Assembly (NCBI GenBank): GCA_038380795.1
Contig: CM076259.1
Coordinates: 28,564,977 to 28,628,976 of the forward strand
Reading direction: 5' to 3'
Source: Pyrocephalus nanus
Lineage: Eukaryota; Chordata; Aves; Passeriformes; Tyrannidae
DNA length: 64,000 bases
A program made the position numbers and the translations under genes. Numbering within the stretch: position 1 is the first letter of the stretch; each line of letters opens with the position of its first letter. The notes beneath the pieces are model-generated. The model ran no database searches and was not told the DNA's origin. It worked only from the letters and a program-made list of their open reading frames with translations. Positions 10,572 to 26,050 of the stretch are shown one piece after another.

Positions 10572-13500
10572 GGTCCTTCAGCTGTTCCAGAAAAAAAGTA
10601 TTCCTTCTCATTGTGAGCTAAGAGTTAGGAGAGACTGATGCCCCGCCCCTTCCTCTGATTTTTCTGTCAAGCTTGGACAGAGAAGAGAGAAGAGACTCTC
10701 CAACTTTCATACTTTCTTTGGTAAATTATTAAAAGCAAAGCTAAGAGTTCATGTGACTCTGAAATTTTGTTTTAGCATTTTCACAAGAAGGCAATGTTTT
10801 ACACATAGATTTAATTCCAATGATCTTTAGTACTCCTTCACACTTTACTGATATCCCCCCTCCTATATTTGCCTCAAGCTCTAGAGAGATGTATATCTTC
10901 CCTTTACCGCTATGTATTTATAGAAGAGGCATTTTCTGTTTGTGAGCCTGGCAGTACTGTACTTTTCTGGGGCCTAAGGCTGAGTTCCTAGCATCACACT
11001 AGAATTCGGATCAGTGTGAATCTCAAAAATTTGGTAGTGAATGTTCCCTGTCTCACTTTTTTAATCCTGCTTTTTTAAGGAGTTAACAGAAATTACCCAA
11101 GAAGCTATAACTTCTTCCCAGACAGGAAAGAAAATACATTTTATATCGTGTGTAAGAGTTTTTTATGATCTCCAGTATCATGGACACTTAGCATCTGTGA
11201 AGTAGGAATTTGACCATTGCTCCTGTTCAGTCCCTGACAGTTCTTCCCACTGTGGGTTTTCTCCAGATAAATTATCCCTTACCTGTGCTCCAGTGAGACT
11301 GAGCCCTGTGCTGGATATATTACAGTTTCAGTGATTCTCCAAGGAATTGTAAACATGTAGATTTGTTTTTATTTACCTTCCATATCTTTTACATTTTTCT
11401 TTGAATGTTTGTGATGCTTTTGGAGTCAGCACATCAATTAGCAGATAAGTTTGAACAAATTTTATATGCTTCCATATTCTTTTTGCTTGACACAGATTAT
11501 CCTTTAATGCATATTTTTAGCATTTACTCCTCACAACCTATTCTTCTTTTTATCTCTCATGAAAGGCTTGTTTTGATATTTCTTGTTCTCCGTTTGATTT
11601 TATTGACATTTTGCTGTTCCACCTTACTTGGATGGGAGACCTTTAGACACTGCCATGGGCCCTGTTGAGGCAATTCTATGGGATGCTGCTACTTTGAAGG
11701 ATGTCCCACAATGACCCCTACATGCCTCGAGCATGGAGAGTACTGTTTTTTTAGTTTGATTATTGTCTGTCATGCCCAACCTGCTAAAAACCTTTTCAGT
11801 AGCAATCAAACCTTAAGTCCTAGAGGGAGAAACTGTTTCAGAGACTGATGAGAAATTTAACAAATTATGAAGACTGTGGGAATTAATTCTAAAATCATGC
11901 TGTGTAAGAGCTCCGAGACAAGGCAAAATAATTTCAGTACATTTGGGCTACAGATTCTTCTCTAATCACAGATGTTAGAATACATTCCTCATTCCAAGAT
12001 GAAGATTTTTACTTAGAGTAACTTTTTTGTCTCAGGAAAGAACAGATGATTGCAGACTCTCCAAAAGAAGATACAACTCAGGACCTCTAGTGTGTGTCTC
12101 TGGAATTGCCTAACATGCTGCTGCTTTCCGAAGAGCAGCAAGATTGTCAACCCTTTTCTTTTTCAGTTCCAAACGTTTAATTCATTCAGTTTATTTTCTT
12201 TTAAGATTAAAGAAGAAACAAAGGAAAACGAAAAGTATCAAGATAAAGACCAGTATGTTCAGACTTTCCAAGTAAGATGCAGAACCACTGTATTTGAGGA
12301 AGAATAAATGCTGGAAAATAGAGGAATACAGTTATGAAAGGGGCCACTCAAAGGTGAACAGGAGCTGGTGAATATGCTTGTCTGGCTGTGCTTTGAACCT
12401 GCTTAGCTCAGTGTATCCATGTCTTATTAACAGCCATTAAATTTCTGAGTATTTACTTGAGGGAGAGGCTGTCTATTACCATAGGTACCATCAGCTGGAG
12501 AGACCAGAGTGAGTGAACTTCAGCACCAGAAACTGGATTAGGGCCACCGACCAGTAAGAGGTACCATTTGTTCATCATGCTGGCCGCAGGGGTGAGGGAC
12601 AGTGTGTGAGTGTGTGATCACTGGTGAACACGAAGCCAGACAATCTGTAAAGTAAGTGAGGAGACCTGGATTCCAGGTCTATGTCTCTAATGGCAGAAAC
12701 AGTGGCAGGTGGCAACCAGAGGAAGCATGGGAGTGCCAGGCATGAGCTGGAGAGGGGCCTGTGTGGGAGGTGTGTGTAAGTGTGTGTGTGGGTGTGCATA
12801 CCAGCAACGGGAGTGGGGCTGCAGGACTTTGGGGCTTATGGGTCTGGGTGCTGGCACATGTGGTGACTGGAATCCAGTGGCATCCACTGGACTCGATGTC
12901 CAAGTATGGAAACCTATGGAAAGTGTGCACATTGTACATATATATACATCTGTTTCCCACTGTTGAATCCTTACCTAGAACCCTTATTTCCCACTATACA
13001 CCCCAGCCAGAGGGGGACAAAAGATGAGGTGATTCATGCTGTTTCTGTTTGGGGGGGGGGGTGGGGCGAGTGCATCTGTGTTGATCCGTATGTTCAGCTT
13101 TGCAGACATGTATATGCTTTGTACATATGTGTGTCTACTTGGGATACATTCTCAGCCTTGCTACTGCGTGGGCCAGGGGACATGGAGCTGGGGCAGTCTC
13201 CTCTCTCTCAGCCACCAGATTCAGCCCAGTCTACCAGTGAACCTCATCTCCTCTTTAATGGAAAATGAGACCACAGAATGGATGTGACAATGAGGAAAGG
13301 GCAGAGGTACCCTGACTACATGGAAGAGAACCAAAGGAACAAGGAAAAGATTCCTACTGAAAGGTGTTTAATGTAAACTGGAAACAGTAAGTACTGGCTT
13401 AGAAAGGATTTGTGATGGATTTGGAAACTAATGTCATGAAACAGACCATCAAGCAAAGGTTGGCTCTCCTGATCCAAACGATAGAGAAAAATGCCTGTTG

Positions 13501-14637
13501 CAATACAAGGAAGGCAACCCATTTTCAGAGCTACATGTAGGCTTAGTGCTTATGGCCAGTAGTAGTTGGGTCAATGGTGACTATGAGCATCAGATGTTTC
13601 TTTAGTTGTAGCGGATTTAAGGCATCTCAGGCCAGTTTCTTTCAGTAGCCTCTACCAGTACGGAAAGTTTCTCCAGGGCCAACTCTTTGCAGACTATTCT
13701 GAGAGAAATCCTTCCTCTTCAGGCTTGTCATCACAGATCCCTTGCCCAGCCAGACCCATGCTGCTCCTTTCCCACCTCTCATCCCCAACCAACCCATTCT
13801 AATTCCATTTCTAATGGAAGCAGCTGTGTCTGCTTACTTGGTGCAAGTTCCTCTTCCTTATCCATTCTATTTCCCAATGTCAGCTTTGCTGGCTACCACT
13901 TTTAAACTACTTCCCAAGTTTTTCAGACCTTCTGACTTTTCCCCTCACCACCTTTACACTTTTCCTTGTTCTTCTTTGCCTTCCTTTTTGTTTCCCAAAC
14001 TTTCCATCCTGTATTCTTACAGCAAAGAGGCAGTTTCTAGGTTTGGAGGTGGTAAAATTGCCCAAAGTTCACACAAGCCTGGGGTACACAGACCATTCAT
14101 GAAAGGTTCTTCATGCTGCTCTGTTACAGATCATGTGCTGGGTGAGATGGATTAAAGAAATACTTTCAAATCTAATCTCCCCCATCTGATATGTCCTTTC
14201 AGGGCCCTTCCTTTCTGATGCAGGCATTTGATGAAAATTCCCGGGACACAGTCTGTTTCCTGCCTTAAAGGCTGATGCTTTACATCCACATCTGGCTCCA
14301 TGTGGGACCCCTGTTCTTATGATTTTTCTACCTTCTTCCCACCACCATGCTCTCTAAATTTTTTATTCCCTCAGTGCCTCTGGCCACAGTCAGCTAGGAC
14401 CCTTTCCTAGTTGTGAGCTTAGACACTCTGAAAGAAGTCATAACTTTCCTTCTTCCCAGCCCAAAAAATTAGCAAAAACTGCAGCAAAAAATAAGCAAGA
14501 ACTGCAGCAGGGTAGTGAAGAAATTAGATATGACATGAAGGCTATGCACAATTAGACGCTGTTGGACAAAGGATGTTATACAGAATGTAAGAAACCAAAT
14601 TTAAGGTATCCGTAGGTATTTGTTGAAAGTAGCAGAA
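10572..14637. other. Gene-free spacer with simple repeats
   Basis: No gene recognised. TG-rich simple sequence occurs at about 12595-12800 and a G run with interruptions near 13050-13070. The antisense reading of the TG tract gives His-Thr-rich frames that are artefacts. Confidence 0.5.
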
Positions 14638-14830
14638 CAGTGGTCTCCAAACGTTTTGTTGTGCACCCCTTCAGTAAAATATTTTTAAACAAGGACCTCT
14701 AGTATATGTATATTTAGTAGTGGATAATTATATGCATATAATACTAAAGTTTTAATGCACCCTTCCCAGGCCTCAGTGCATTATCTTGCACGCCCCCAGG
14801 GGTGCATGCTCCCCGCTGTGAAGACTCCTG
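14638..14830. mobile_element. hAT-like non-autonomous DNA transposon (MITE)
   Basis: A 193-bp segment begins CAGTGGTCTCCAAACGTTTT and ends AGACTCCTG. Its left 32 bp pair imperfectly with the reverse complement of the right end, both running into GCACCCC. The CAG-GGTCTCCAAAC start is typical of hAT/Charlie-type termini. No convincing 8-bp target duplication survives and there is no transposase. Confidence 0.5.
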
Positions 14831-14984
14831 CATAGGAACATTGTAAGCCAACAGCCTTTCTCTGAATATCAGTTAGAGATGTAAAGACTAGAAGATGCAC
14901 AGAGCTTCACCAGACACTCTCCTGTCCTCCAGCAACTGAGGAGCTGGTGTTCCTAGGTCTTAAGTGTGCCTTTCCAGAAACACC

Positions 14985-15470
14985 TCACAGGCACAGGACA
15001 CTTGGGAAGAGAGAAGCAATGGTGCCTCCATCACCAAGCTCTGTGAGATGCAAAAGGACTAACCTCAGAAATTCCTCTGATTTATGTTCACAGAAAGCTT
15101 TATCTCTGTCAGCCCATGGTCTCACCAGGTTTCTCTTTCCCAGGATCTTTCATCAACCTGGACAAATGGATTTCCTTTATCTGAGTCCAATGTTGATACA
15201 GCTGACTGAAATTTTTGTAGTAGGAACATGGTGTTCTAGAAATGCAACCTGTCATTGCTTGTCCATTGATAATACCTAGTACAGTTGCCCTCAATTCCCC
15301 AATCCTCCTTCTTCCTGTGCCCCTGAAGCCATCAGCTTTTTCCTGCAGCATCACTGCGTGCAATGAGAAATTTGTTTGCAGCAGCAGATATACAACATTC
15401 AGTGCATTCTTTGGAAGACCCTGAAGAAAACCTTACAATGGATCTGTAGAATCTTCAGCAGCATTGAGCA
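14985..15470. repeat. Flank shared with inverted copy at 48 kb
   Basis: This segment matches about 48060-48545 in reverse complement, including the stretch around 15040-15230. It is part of the ancestral left flank of the trypsinogen unit, kept in cassette 1 and the inverted copy but absent from the left of cassette 2. Confidence 0.75.
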
Positions 15471-16399
15471 GAAGAGGGTATACACATTTCAGATGGGGAT
15501 TTGTCCTCTTCAAAAAAGGAACGAAAGATGGCAGAAGATGCTGCAGGTTCAACTATAATTCAAAGGGGTCTGTTCATCCGTCAGAGTTCTCATGAAAATG
15601 CAGCATTATCCCACATTATCCTGAAAGTCTTCTGCGGCAAAAATGAGTCTCTGTGGAACATTCCAAAGATAAATAAAAAGCATGCTTTGGTACTTTTTCA
15701 TATATTATCTTAGAGCTTAGGAGAGAGAAATTAGGAAAGGGAGATGATGAGCATTCCCACATATGAAGTATATAACTTGGGAAGTGGTGGACAATACGAA
15801 ATAGTTTTTGTCCTACTCCCTTTGGAAATTACTTGTGAGGAGTTTTATTTAGGCAATCCTTGTTTTCTCTAGGACAAAAAGACAGAGACACTATTCAAGG
15901 GAAGGAATAAACTTAACAAAGTTAACTAGTGGTTTGTTGGCTTTCCCCCATCTCCCCAAATAAAAGCATTGCATCTTTCTGTCCACTACCTAAATATTCA
16001 ACCTCAGGGAAAAATATGCATTTCTAAGAAAGACGACATCAGCACAGAGGAATCTCAAAGGGGTTTGAGACTTCTTCTCAATAGGTGATGAGATTAAGGA
16101 TGAGGCAGACAAACAACTAGGCATCTTCCAAAGCCAAAATGTATTTTTAAATTGAAGGCTGCCCTCTGGAATAATTTAAAATAGCTCTCTATCTGAAGAG
16201 AGGTTTATGATTAACAGATATATTATTGGTACATTCTTCTAGGTCCTGTTTATTCCCACATTGGGATCTTCAAATTTTCCACTGTGTACTTTTTGTCTGG
16301 AGAAAACCTTGGACTAGAGATAAGGCCATATCCAAAAATGTATTTCTAGCAGCTCCTGCTTCCAGTCAGACTGTCTGGGCTTGAGGCTGAATCAAGACC

Positions 16400-19611
<3,212 letters not shown>

Positions 19612-19696
19612 GACACTCTCACTCTCCATGTGACCTGCTTTTTCTCATCATCCTTTCCTCTCTTTTGGGTCTGGACATACAAACTGTAGGAAAAAT

Positions 19697-19702
19697 AATA
19701 AA
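19697..19702 (+). terminator. Poly(A) signal of trypsinogen 1
   Basis: AATAAA 86 bp after the stop codon, embedded in AATAATAAAGACTTTC. The same signal follows the other two copies. Confidence 0.85.
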
Positions 19703-19819
19703 GACTTTCAGGCACCCCTACTTTGTGCAGTGTTTCCCTGGGAACTTCCCTAGGCTCTGATCAGGAGGACAGAGGCAGTGAAAGTCACTCTGGGGACAGT
19801 ATTGAATAGCTATAGTGCC

Positions 19820-21052
19820 TCTCAAGAGGCAGGATCATGGAACACTTTGCAGACTCATCTTGAAGAGTTAGTTACTTGCAGGCATTTCTGGATCAGAACA
19901 TCTTTTCTGTCCTCTTGAAAAGGACAAGCAAGTGCCCATATTCCCACAGCTCTTGAAGTCATTCTGAACTTCATCCTCCAACTCTACCTTTTCCCCTCCT
20001 TCCACTGAAAACACAGAGAGCTACAGCATGGCATCCTTTCTTGGAGCCTGCTTATACCATGGCAGGGAGGACTGGAAGCGGGAAGAGGGTGGTGTTTTGC
20101 GAGGAGGTCAGCAGGAGGCAGGGCATTGAAGCAGAGACTTTGGATCTCTGGTGTGGAAGAGCTGGTCGTTGCCAGGAGACTGGTGGGGTTGTCTTGTTCT
20201 GTGCTTGCAGAGCCCCAGAACGAGTCCATTGCCATCCCAAATCCCAAGAAGGAAAGAAGTTCAGGAGAGAGAAAGGTGGGAAGTGAGAAGGGAAGGTATA
20301 AAAGCTGCAAGAGGGAGGGAAAAAGGTAGGGGAGAAGAAAGGAAAAAAGGGAGTAATCTAGGAAAGAAGGAAAGCTAAAAGCAAGACAGGAAAGGAAGAG
20401 TGCCAGAAGGCAGGAAGAAAGGCTCAGAGAGTGATGCCATGAGGATCTGCTGCAGCTTGGGGCTCTTTCCCTACAGTCCTGTGCTTCATCCACACACACC
20501 CTGTGAAGACTTGGGCTGCATCACATACATCAGAGTGTTCAGATCACAGGGTTGTGGTGTGACTTAGGGACTCTGGTTCACAGCAGTGTGAGCATTCCCT
20601 GGACATCAGTGGGACCAGGGGACCAGTTGGCCCTGTCCTTCCAGCAGGGGAGAAGGAAAAGGCTGTGTGAACTCTTCCTCATTGTACTTCCCCATGAATT
20701 TGTGTGTCAGACTGAAAGGAAGAAGAAATGGATTAGGATGAAGGAAATAGGAGGGGAACTGGAGTGAGAGGACAGAGAAGAAAGATTGGGAGGACAGACA
20801 GAAACACATTCCAGGAAGAGCATGAGAAGCAGCCTGTGAAGGGCAGAGAAAGGAGATGAGGCAGGAAGTACAAGAAGAAAGGAGAGTCAAAAACTGATCC
20901 TGAGATGGGAAGGAATAGGAAAGAAGTTAGAGACCATGCAGAAGACAGAGAGGCAATACCACCCCTTTTCTAAAGAACTGGAAGATATGTGAAGAAACTG
21001 GGTTACACAGGGCTCTGTGTGCACTGGTGGCAGATCCCTGTTTGCATGCAAA
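19820..21052. other. Spacer with purine-rich tract
   Basis: No gene. A purine-rich tract (about 20250-20420) of GGAAAGAAGG-like words holds a TATAAAAG at 20297-20304, also present in cassette 2, but no transcript structure is visible beside it. Confidence 0.55.
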
Positions 21053-21090
21053 GGTTTGTGCTATGTTGTTCCAGCCTTTGAGTCACTGTG
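21053..21090 (-). other. RSS of V-A1, 22-bp spacer
   Basis: Perfect CACAGTG heptamer (21084-21090), 22-bp spacer, nonamer GCACAAACC (21053-21061; 7 of 9). Confidence 0.9.
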
Positions 21091-21865
21091 ATTCTTGTTC
21101 AGCACAGAAATATGTGCCTGTGTCATTGGGTAGGGCATGATCTATCTTTATAGATAAACGTTTGCCCTTAGTCCCACTACTCTGGATGCGATTTTGGAAT
21201 TCCTTCTCAATATCTGCTTTGCCACCTTCCAATGAGTATACAACCAACTGTAGAGAGGCATCCTTCACCACAGGCAACTTGTACCAGTACAAAGAACTGA
21301 CTCCACTCAGCGTTCCAGAACAGTTCAGAGTCACAGGGTCTCCCACTTGGATGACTGTATCTGGTGACTGCTCAACAGCCCAGCCTAGAAAGAGAAGGGA
21401 AGAAATGTGGGAAGTGAAATACATTGAAGAGGACACAAAAATATCGCCTTGAAGTATGTTATGGGATTCAGTGGCAACTCGATGCGAGAATGCTGTGGGA
21501 CAGTGTTCTGTTTCTCTGAAAAGGACATATAGGAGAAAGCAAACAAATTAACTAACTAACAAAGAAACAGCTTCCAAAACAAATGTAAATCTGTTTTGAA
21601 AAATCATGACTTCAGGACTCTTAGTTGAAGTATTAAAGTAGGACAGAAAAAAACCAAAATTTGTAGGGGTGCAAAGTGTTGTGAAATAAGAGGCTAGGGA
21701 AAAGCTCACCTTGTTCATTGCCCATCTCTCCCCTGGAAGCCTTGGGCACCAAATGGGCACCTCGCTGAAGCAGCAGCTGTGGCTCCAGTGCAAATGTTCA
21801 AGAGGAAGGGAAGCTCACTTACCCAGAGGAGCCAGGATGGCCACAAGGAACCAGTGGAAATCCAT
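21091..21865 (-). CDS. TRB V gene, family A member 1
   Basis: The leader exon 21823-21865 encodes MDFHWFLVAILAPLG with a GTAAGT donor; the V exon is 21091-21384. The mature domain opens with WAVEQSPDTV. First cysteine in TLNCSG, Trp in LYWYKLP, and NDTGTYFCAEQE at the second cysteine. The frame is open and the RSS is intact, so it should be usable. CDR1 (TLSGVSSLY) differs strongly from the TLNAVTAMY of member 2. The gene lies on the strand opposite to the neighbouring trypsinogen and 1.5 kb from its 3' end. An element CAGCAACCTGCC (plus strand, 21886-21897) sits 21 bp upstream of the ATG and is shared with family B. Confidence 0.93.
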
Positions 21866-21897
21866 AGAAAAAGGGCACCTCCTTCCAGCAACCTGCC

Positions 21898-23663
21898 CCT
21901 GGTGACAGCACAGACACAGAGATGTGTACAGAGGAAAGGCTGAGGGGAAGAGATACATCTCTTTGTGGGTGGGCTGGGGTGTGGGAGGGAGTTGGAGATG
22001 TGAGAAGGCAGTTGTCTGTCTGGGAACAGTGGGGAATGACACCTGCACGCAGTCATGAGGTGCATGTCCTCTGCTCCACGGACTTCCTGCTCTGGGTGTG
22101 TGTGTTGGTGTGTGTGTGGGTGTGTGCATGGTGGAGTTAAGTGTTATCACAGGGGCATGATGGGGCTGTGTGGCAGCCTGAGTGTGCTCATGGCACAGGG
22201 ATGCACAAAGAGGCAGCAAATGAAGGGAAGAGAAAAGGGCCTCAGGAAGAATGCACGTTTGTGTCTGCGCCCAAAGCTTTTCACCTCTCTAGACACCGTC
22301 AGACACAGAGACCCCCAACCCTGCAAGCTGCAGAGTGGCATCTGCTCTGCTTATCCCAGTCAGGCCCGACATGTTTCCCAGGTATGGAAAAAGTGCTGAC
22401 CTGTCATCCTGCTGTCTGTTGTGGCATGACAGAGAGGAGTTGTGTAACTATTCTGGTCTTACTCCAAAGGGGGATCTCAAGGAGAGAAAATGCTGTCTTT
22501 GGCTCTGCCCTGGGACTGCCTCATGAGAGACTGCATCCTAGAGAGATTTCTGAAGAGAAGGGTGTGCACCATGGGATATACTGGTACAGCCTTTCCTTCT
22601 CCTTGCTGGAGAAGAACTGATGCTCTCCTGCTCTCCTTGTCCAAGCAGGACAAGAATGAACAAAGCTGGAGGAAAAAACCCCAAATTCTTCTCAACACAC
22701 AGCCTTGTTCACCAGCCCAAGGCAATGGGAAATCACTGACAGCAGCAAGAGAGGTTCATAGTTTGTGTGCACTGGGTTGGTGTAGAGAGTCTGACCGAGC
22801 CTCTGCCTATCCATGCTGTGCTGTGGGCCAGCAGGGCACACCAGTGTAAGGTTGTCATGGACTTTTCAGAGAAGAAGTTTCCCTGTGTCCTTTCAGCAGA
22901 AGGCAGCAGCAATGCCTCCATCTCCTAAAGCCTCTGTTGCAGGTCTAAGTGTGTTCCATTGCATTCATTTCCACCAGCTGCCTACAGAAGATCTCAGAAA
23001 GATCCTAGATTGCTCCAAAGAAAGAGAAGGGAGAGAAGAGCAAAGAGAGTGAACTGCATTGTGCAGGCAACCAGAAGTAACCCCACACCCTCCTCACACC
23101 ACCACCAGCACTTCAGCTGAGAGAAGGCTGTGCTTGATTTGTTCATCCAAGTCATGGATGGATAAAACACTCTGTCCTGTTGGAAAACTTGTGTCAGTTG
23201 CACAGCTTGCCAACACAGTCTGTAATTTCTATAATATCTTTGGGAAAGGTAAAGTGTATGTGGATCAAGGGGTGAAAGGCATTGATCCTGACCCAGAGAG
23301 CACTGTACATGGAGGACTTAGTGATGCCCATCGCAGTTAATGGGAGTAGGCACAGGCCTGTGCTGTGCTGCACACAAACCACAAACCTTGCCTACATAAC
23401 AACCACAGACGAGTCGTTGCAACAGAGGAGCATGTGGGCAGCTCCCACTTGATACTGGCTACTTCAACAGCTGCCTGGCCTTGCTTTTATCTAAAGGTGC
23501 ACCAGGAACTTCTCATGCAAGCGTCCTTTCTGTTTGATAGTGAGAATAAATTCAGAGGAGAAATGGAAGGCAAGGAAGCAGAGGAGGTAATGAGTTGGAA
23601 GCCATCTCCCTGCCTTGTGCAGCACCTGGAAGGAGGAAAGAAGATCCTGTTTGTGCAGGGAGA
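21898..23663. other. Spacer between V-A1 and V-B1
   Basis: No exon supported. TG-rich simple sequence occurs at about 22095-22135. Longer open frames here, such as 22141-22620, are repeated in each cassette because the DNA is duplicated. They show no protein features. Confidence 0.55.
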
Positions 23664-23701
23664 GATTTGTGTTCAGCTTTCTCAGCAGCCTAGCCACTGT
23701 G
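23664..23701 (-). other. RSS of V-B1, 22-bp spacer
   Basis: Perfect CACAGTG heptamer (23695-23701), 22-bp spacer, nonamer ACACAAATC (23664-23672; 7 of 9). Confidence 0.9.
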
Positions 23702-24396
23702 TTTCACTCTCAGCACAGTAATACGTGCCAGAATCATTGAGAAAGGCATGCTCTATCGAGAGGGTCATACTGTCCCTTTCTATCTTACTGGTCTTGAAAT
23801 GGCTCTCAAGATTCTTCTCATCCACTGCATTACCACCTTCTACTGCAGAAGCCACAAAGGTCAGCCTGGAGTCCCTCCCCGAAGGCAGCATGTACCAGAA
23901 CATAGCTGTGCTGGAGGATTTCTTCTTGGAACATCTCAGATTCACAGAGTGGCCTTTTTGTATCACCATGTCTGGGGACTGTTCCAGAGCCAACACTGGA
24001 AAGGCAAAGGAGGAACATTAAAGAGAAGGACAAAAAGGAAAATTGTGAACTAGGCCCTGTGGGTTGGTAGAGAAGAGGGTGAGAAAGAACTAGTGAGCAG
24101 CACAAGGCATGGGACAGCTCCTTAAATCAGCAAGCGAGTTCCCAATCTCTCTCCAATAGGCAAGACACAGGGGGCTGGATAAAGAATTAAAAATAGACCA
24201 CCATTGCAGGAGATTTGAGGATTCCTTCCCATCTCGTTCAATGCTCATCCTCAACACTTTATGGAATGAAACACTGCCAGCAACTGAGTACACAGCTGGG
24301 AGAGCAGCAGTGGGATCGATGGAGGTGCTCAGGAGTGAGTGGAGTTCACTTACCCATAGGGGCCAGCATGGCCACAAAGAAAGAGCAGGGAACCAT
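23702..24396 (-). CDS. TRB V gene, family B member 1
   Basis: The leader exon 24354-24396 encodes MVPCSFFVAMLAPM with a GTAAGT donor. The V exon 23702-23995 begins after a CTTTCCAG acceptor and continues LALEQSPDMVIQKG. First cysteine in NLRCSKK, Trp in MFWYMLP, and NDSGTYYCAES at the second cysteine. The frame is open. The leader pattern FVA-LAP and the EQSPD start show that families A and B are old relatives. Compared with member 2, the changes cluster in the CDR2/HV4 region (residues around EGGNAVDEKN). Confidence 0.93.
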
Positions 24397-24429
24397 GGGG
24401 GAAAGCCCCTATCCTGTCAGCAACCTGCC

Positions 24430-25967
24430 TTTTGTAGCTGTGCAGAGATATGTGAGGAGGGAGCACTGAGTGAGGGTGAGACATACTGGGGTGGGGCAGG
24501 ATGAGAAAGGTGAGAACAGATTGGCTGTCTGGGAACACTGGGGAATGATGCAAACCCTCTCAGGAAAGCATAAACCCTTAAGAGATGCAGTGGGCTGGGC
24601 AGTGGGGGTGGTAAGTGTGGTGGAGAGGCAAGAAAGGAGTTGTATGAACAGAATGATGCTGAGGTTGCCTGGGGGTCAGAGTGTGCAAAGCAGAGGAATT
24701 CTGAGAGCTCCCCTTCTCCTTCTGAAGGCCTTGAGAGATGAAGGAATGAGGTATAAAGGACACACATGGATTCCTTGAGTTTTCCTATGAGTTTTCCCTG
24801 TCTTCCTGCCCCACCAGCCCTCTTCCCACCCAACTGTGTGATGGCTTTTTTTTTCTGTGTGGTACTGGGAGCACAGCAAATAACATCAGAGAGAGGCAGG
24901 ACCAGGGAAGACACCCCAGCAGCCCAGGCATTTCTGATTTACTCAAGGACTTTGCAATGAGAGAGTTAGGAGAAGAAGGTAAATACCTTTGATGAGCCCA
25001 GGGACAGGCAATGAGCTGGCATGGGAAGAAAGAAAGCATCTTGTGTAGCCCCAAGAGAGAGGCATGAGGGAGAAGAGGTGCTGAGGATCTGGGTCAGAAT
25101 GACCTCTCCCTCCACTTTCCTTGCTGATAGGACATAGCCTAAGTTCCTCCAGAGGTGATGTCTCCCTGGGACTGGGTACCAGGCTGGAGAACCCTGGCTG
25201 TCTCAGCCTGGTACTGCCTCTGGGACAAGGGCTCCTGGCAGTTCTGCTTTGGGAGCACACTTCATCTGGCAAATTTGAGGCCTGCTCAGGGACTGAGACC
25301 ATCTGGGTCATTCCCCCCTCTGCCCTGGGAATCCAGCTGTCCAAGTGATTTGCTTTCCTGGCAGGACTGAGCTTGTCCTCCAGTGAGGTGTGGAGGGTGC
25401 CACTGGCATAGAGCCAGTGAAAGCAGCTGTACAGTGACATTTCATTCACTCGTGCTCTGCCAGGGACACTTCTCTGCTGTTCTGCTCACCAGCTGAAGAG
25501 ATCCAGGCCACTGCCATCCTCTCCACTGCGCCCTCCGGTGTTTCTGCTCTGAAGAACCTCCCTGTGGTCTTTCCTGCATGGGGGGAAATCTGCAAAGGAT
25601 GGCTGGGGAGCCTGATGAGCACAGGGACGAATGTCTGGGAGACTGGCAAGGGTGAAAGGAACACAGGGAATAAATGACAGAGGTCTTCACTCTGCCAAGC
25701 CCTGCTGGCAACACCTTTCTCTCCTCCTCCTTCTTCCTGTGCCTGCAGCTCTACTTGAGGCCAGAGGAGGAGACTCAAGTGAAATGGTCTAGGATCCCTG
25801 GTGGTTCTTCTGTTCATGATGCTGGGAAGGAGAAGACACCAGCCTTCTGTGTGTCACCCAACTCAGTGTTCCTCTGAAGAAGAAAGTTCATTGAAAGCCA
25901 TGAAATAAAGTGTATGCAAGTGCTAAACAGGAGACAGGATCAACAGGTGGAGACTGTGATATACCAC
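24430..25967. other. Spacer 5' of V-B1
   Basis: About 1.5 kb present also in cassette 2 (and partly in cassette 3). No V-like exon, splice-bounded domain or known repeat was identified. Open frames on the minus strand near 24950-25820 have no recognisable domain. Confidence 0.5.
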
Positions 25968-26050
25968 TGTGTTTTCAGTTGAGTATTAGAATAATGGTGA
26001 TAACAGAGTTTTAGTTGTTGCTGAGCAGTGCTTGGCCTAAATCAAGGACT
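25968..26050 (+). mobile_element. ERVL-like LTR fragment at end of cassette 1
   Basis: This stretch starts TGTGTTTTCAG and contains the words GAATAATGGTGATAACA and TTGTTGCTGAGCAGTGCTTG of the avian ERVL-type LTR 5' part. It breaks off at AATCAAGGACT, exactly where cassettes 1 and 2 stop resembling each other. Confidence 0.72.

Noticed and set aside
11615..11660. TTACTTGGATGGGAGACC, similar to the 5S rRNA 3' half
   Set aside because: Only about 18 bp match. No box A or C promoter arrangement or SINE body could be traced, so neither a 5S gene nor a 5S-derived SINE is claimed.
12575..13030. His/Thr-rich and Val/Cys/Gly-rich frames around 12.6-13.0 kb
   Set aside because: They arise from the TG/CA simple repeat.
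22141..22620. 159-codon frame between V-A1 and V-B1, present in all three cassettes
   Set aside because: Its conservation only reflects recent DNA duplication; no signal, domain or splice context supports it.
24943..25817. 168- and 123-codon minus-strand frames upstream of V-B1, repeated in other cassettes
   Set aside because: They overlap each other, lack cysteine or Trp V-domain landmarks and splice signals, and are conserved only by duplication.
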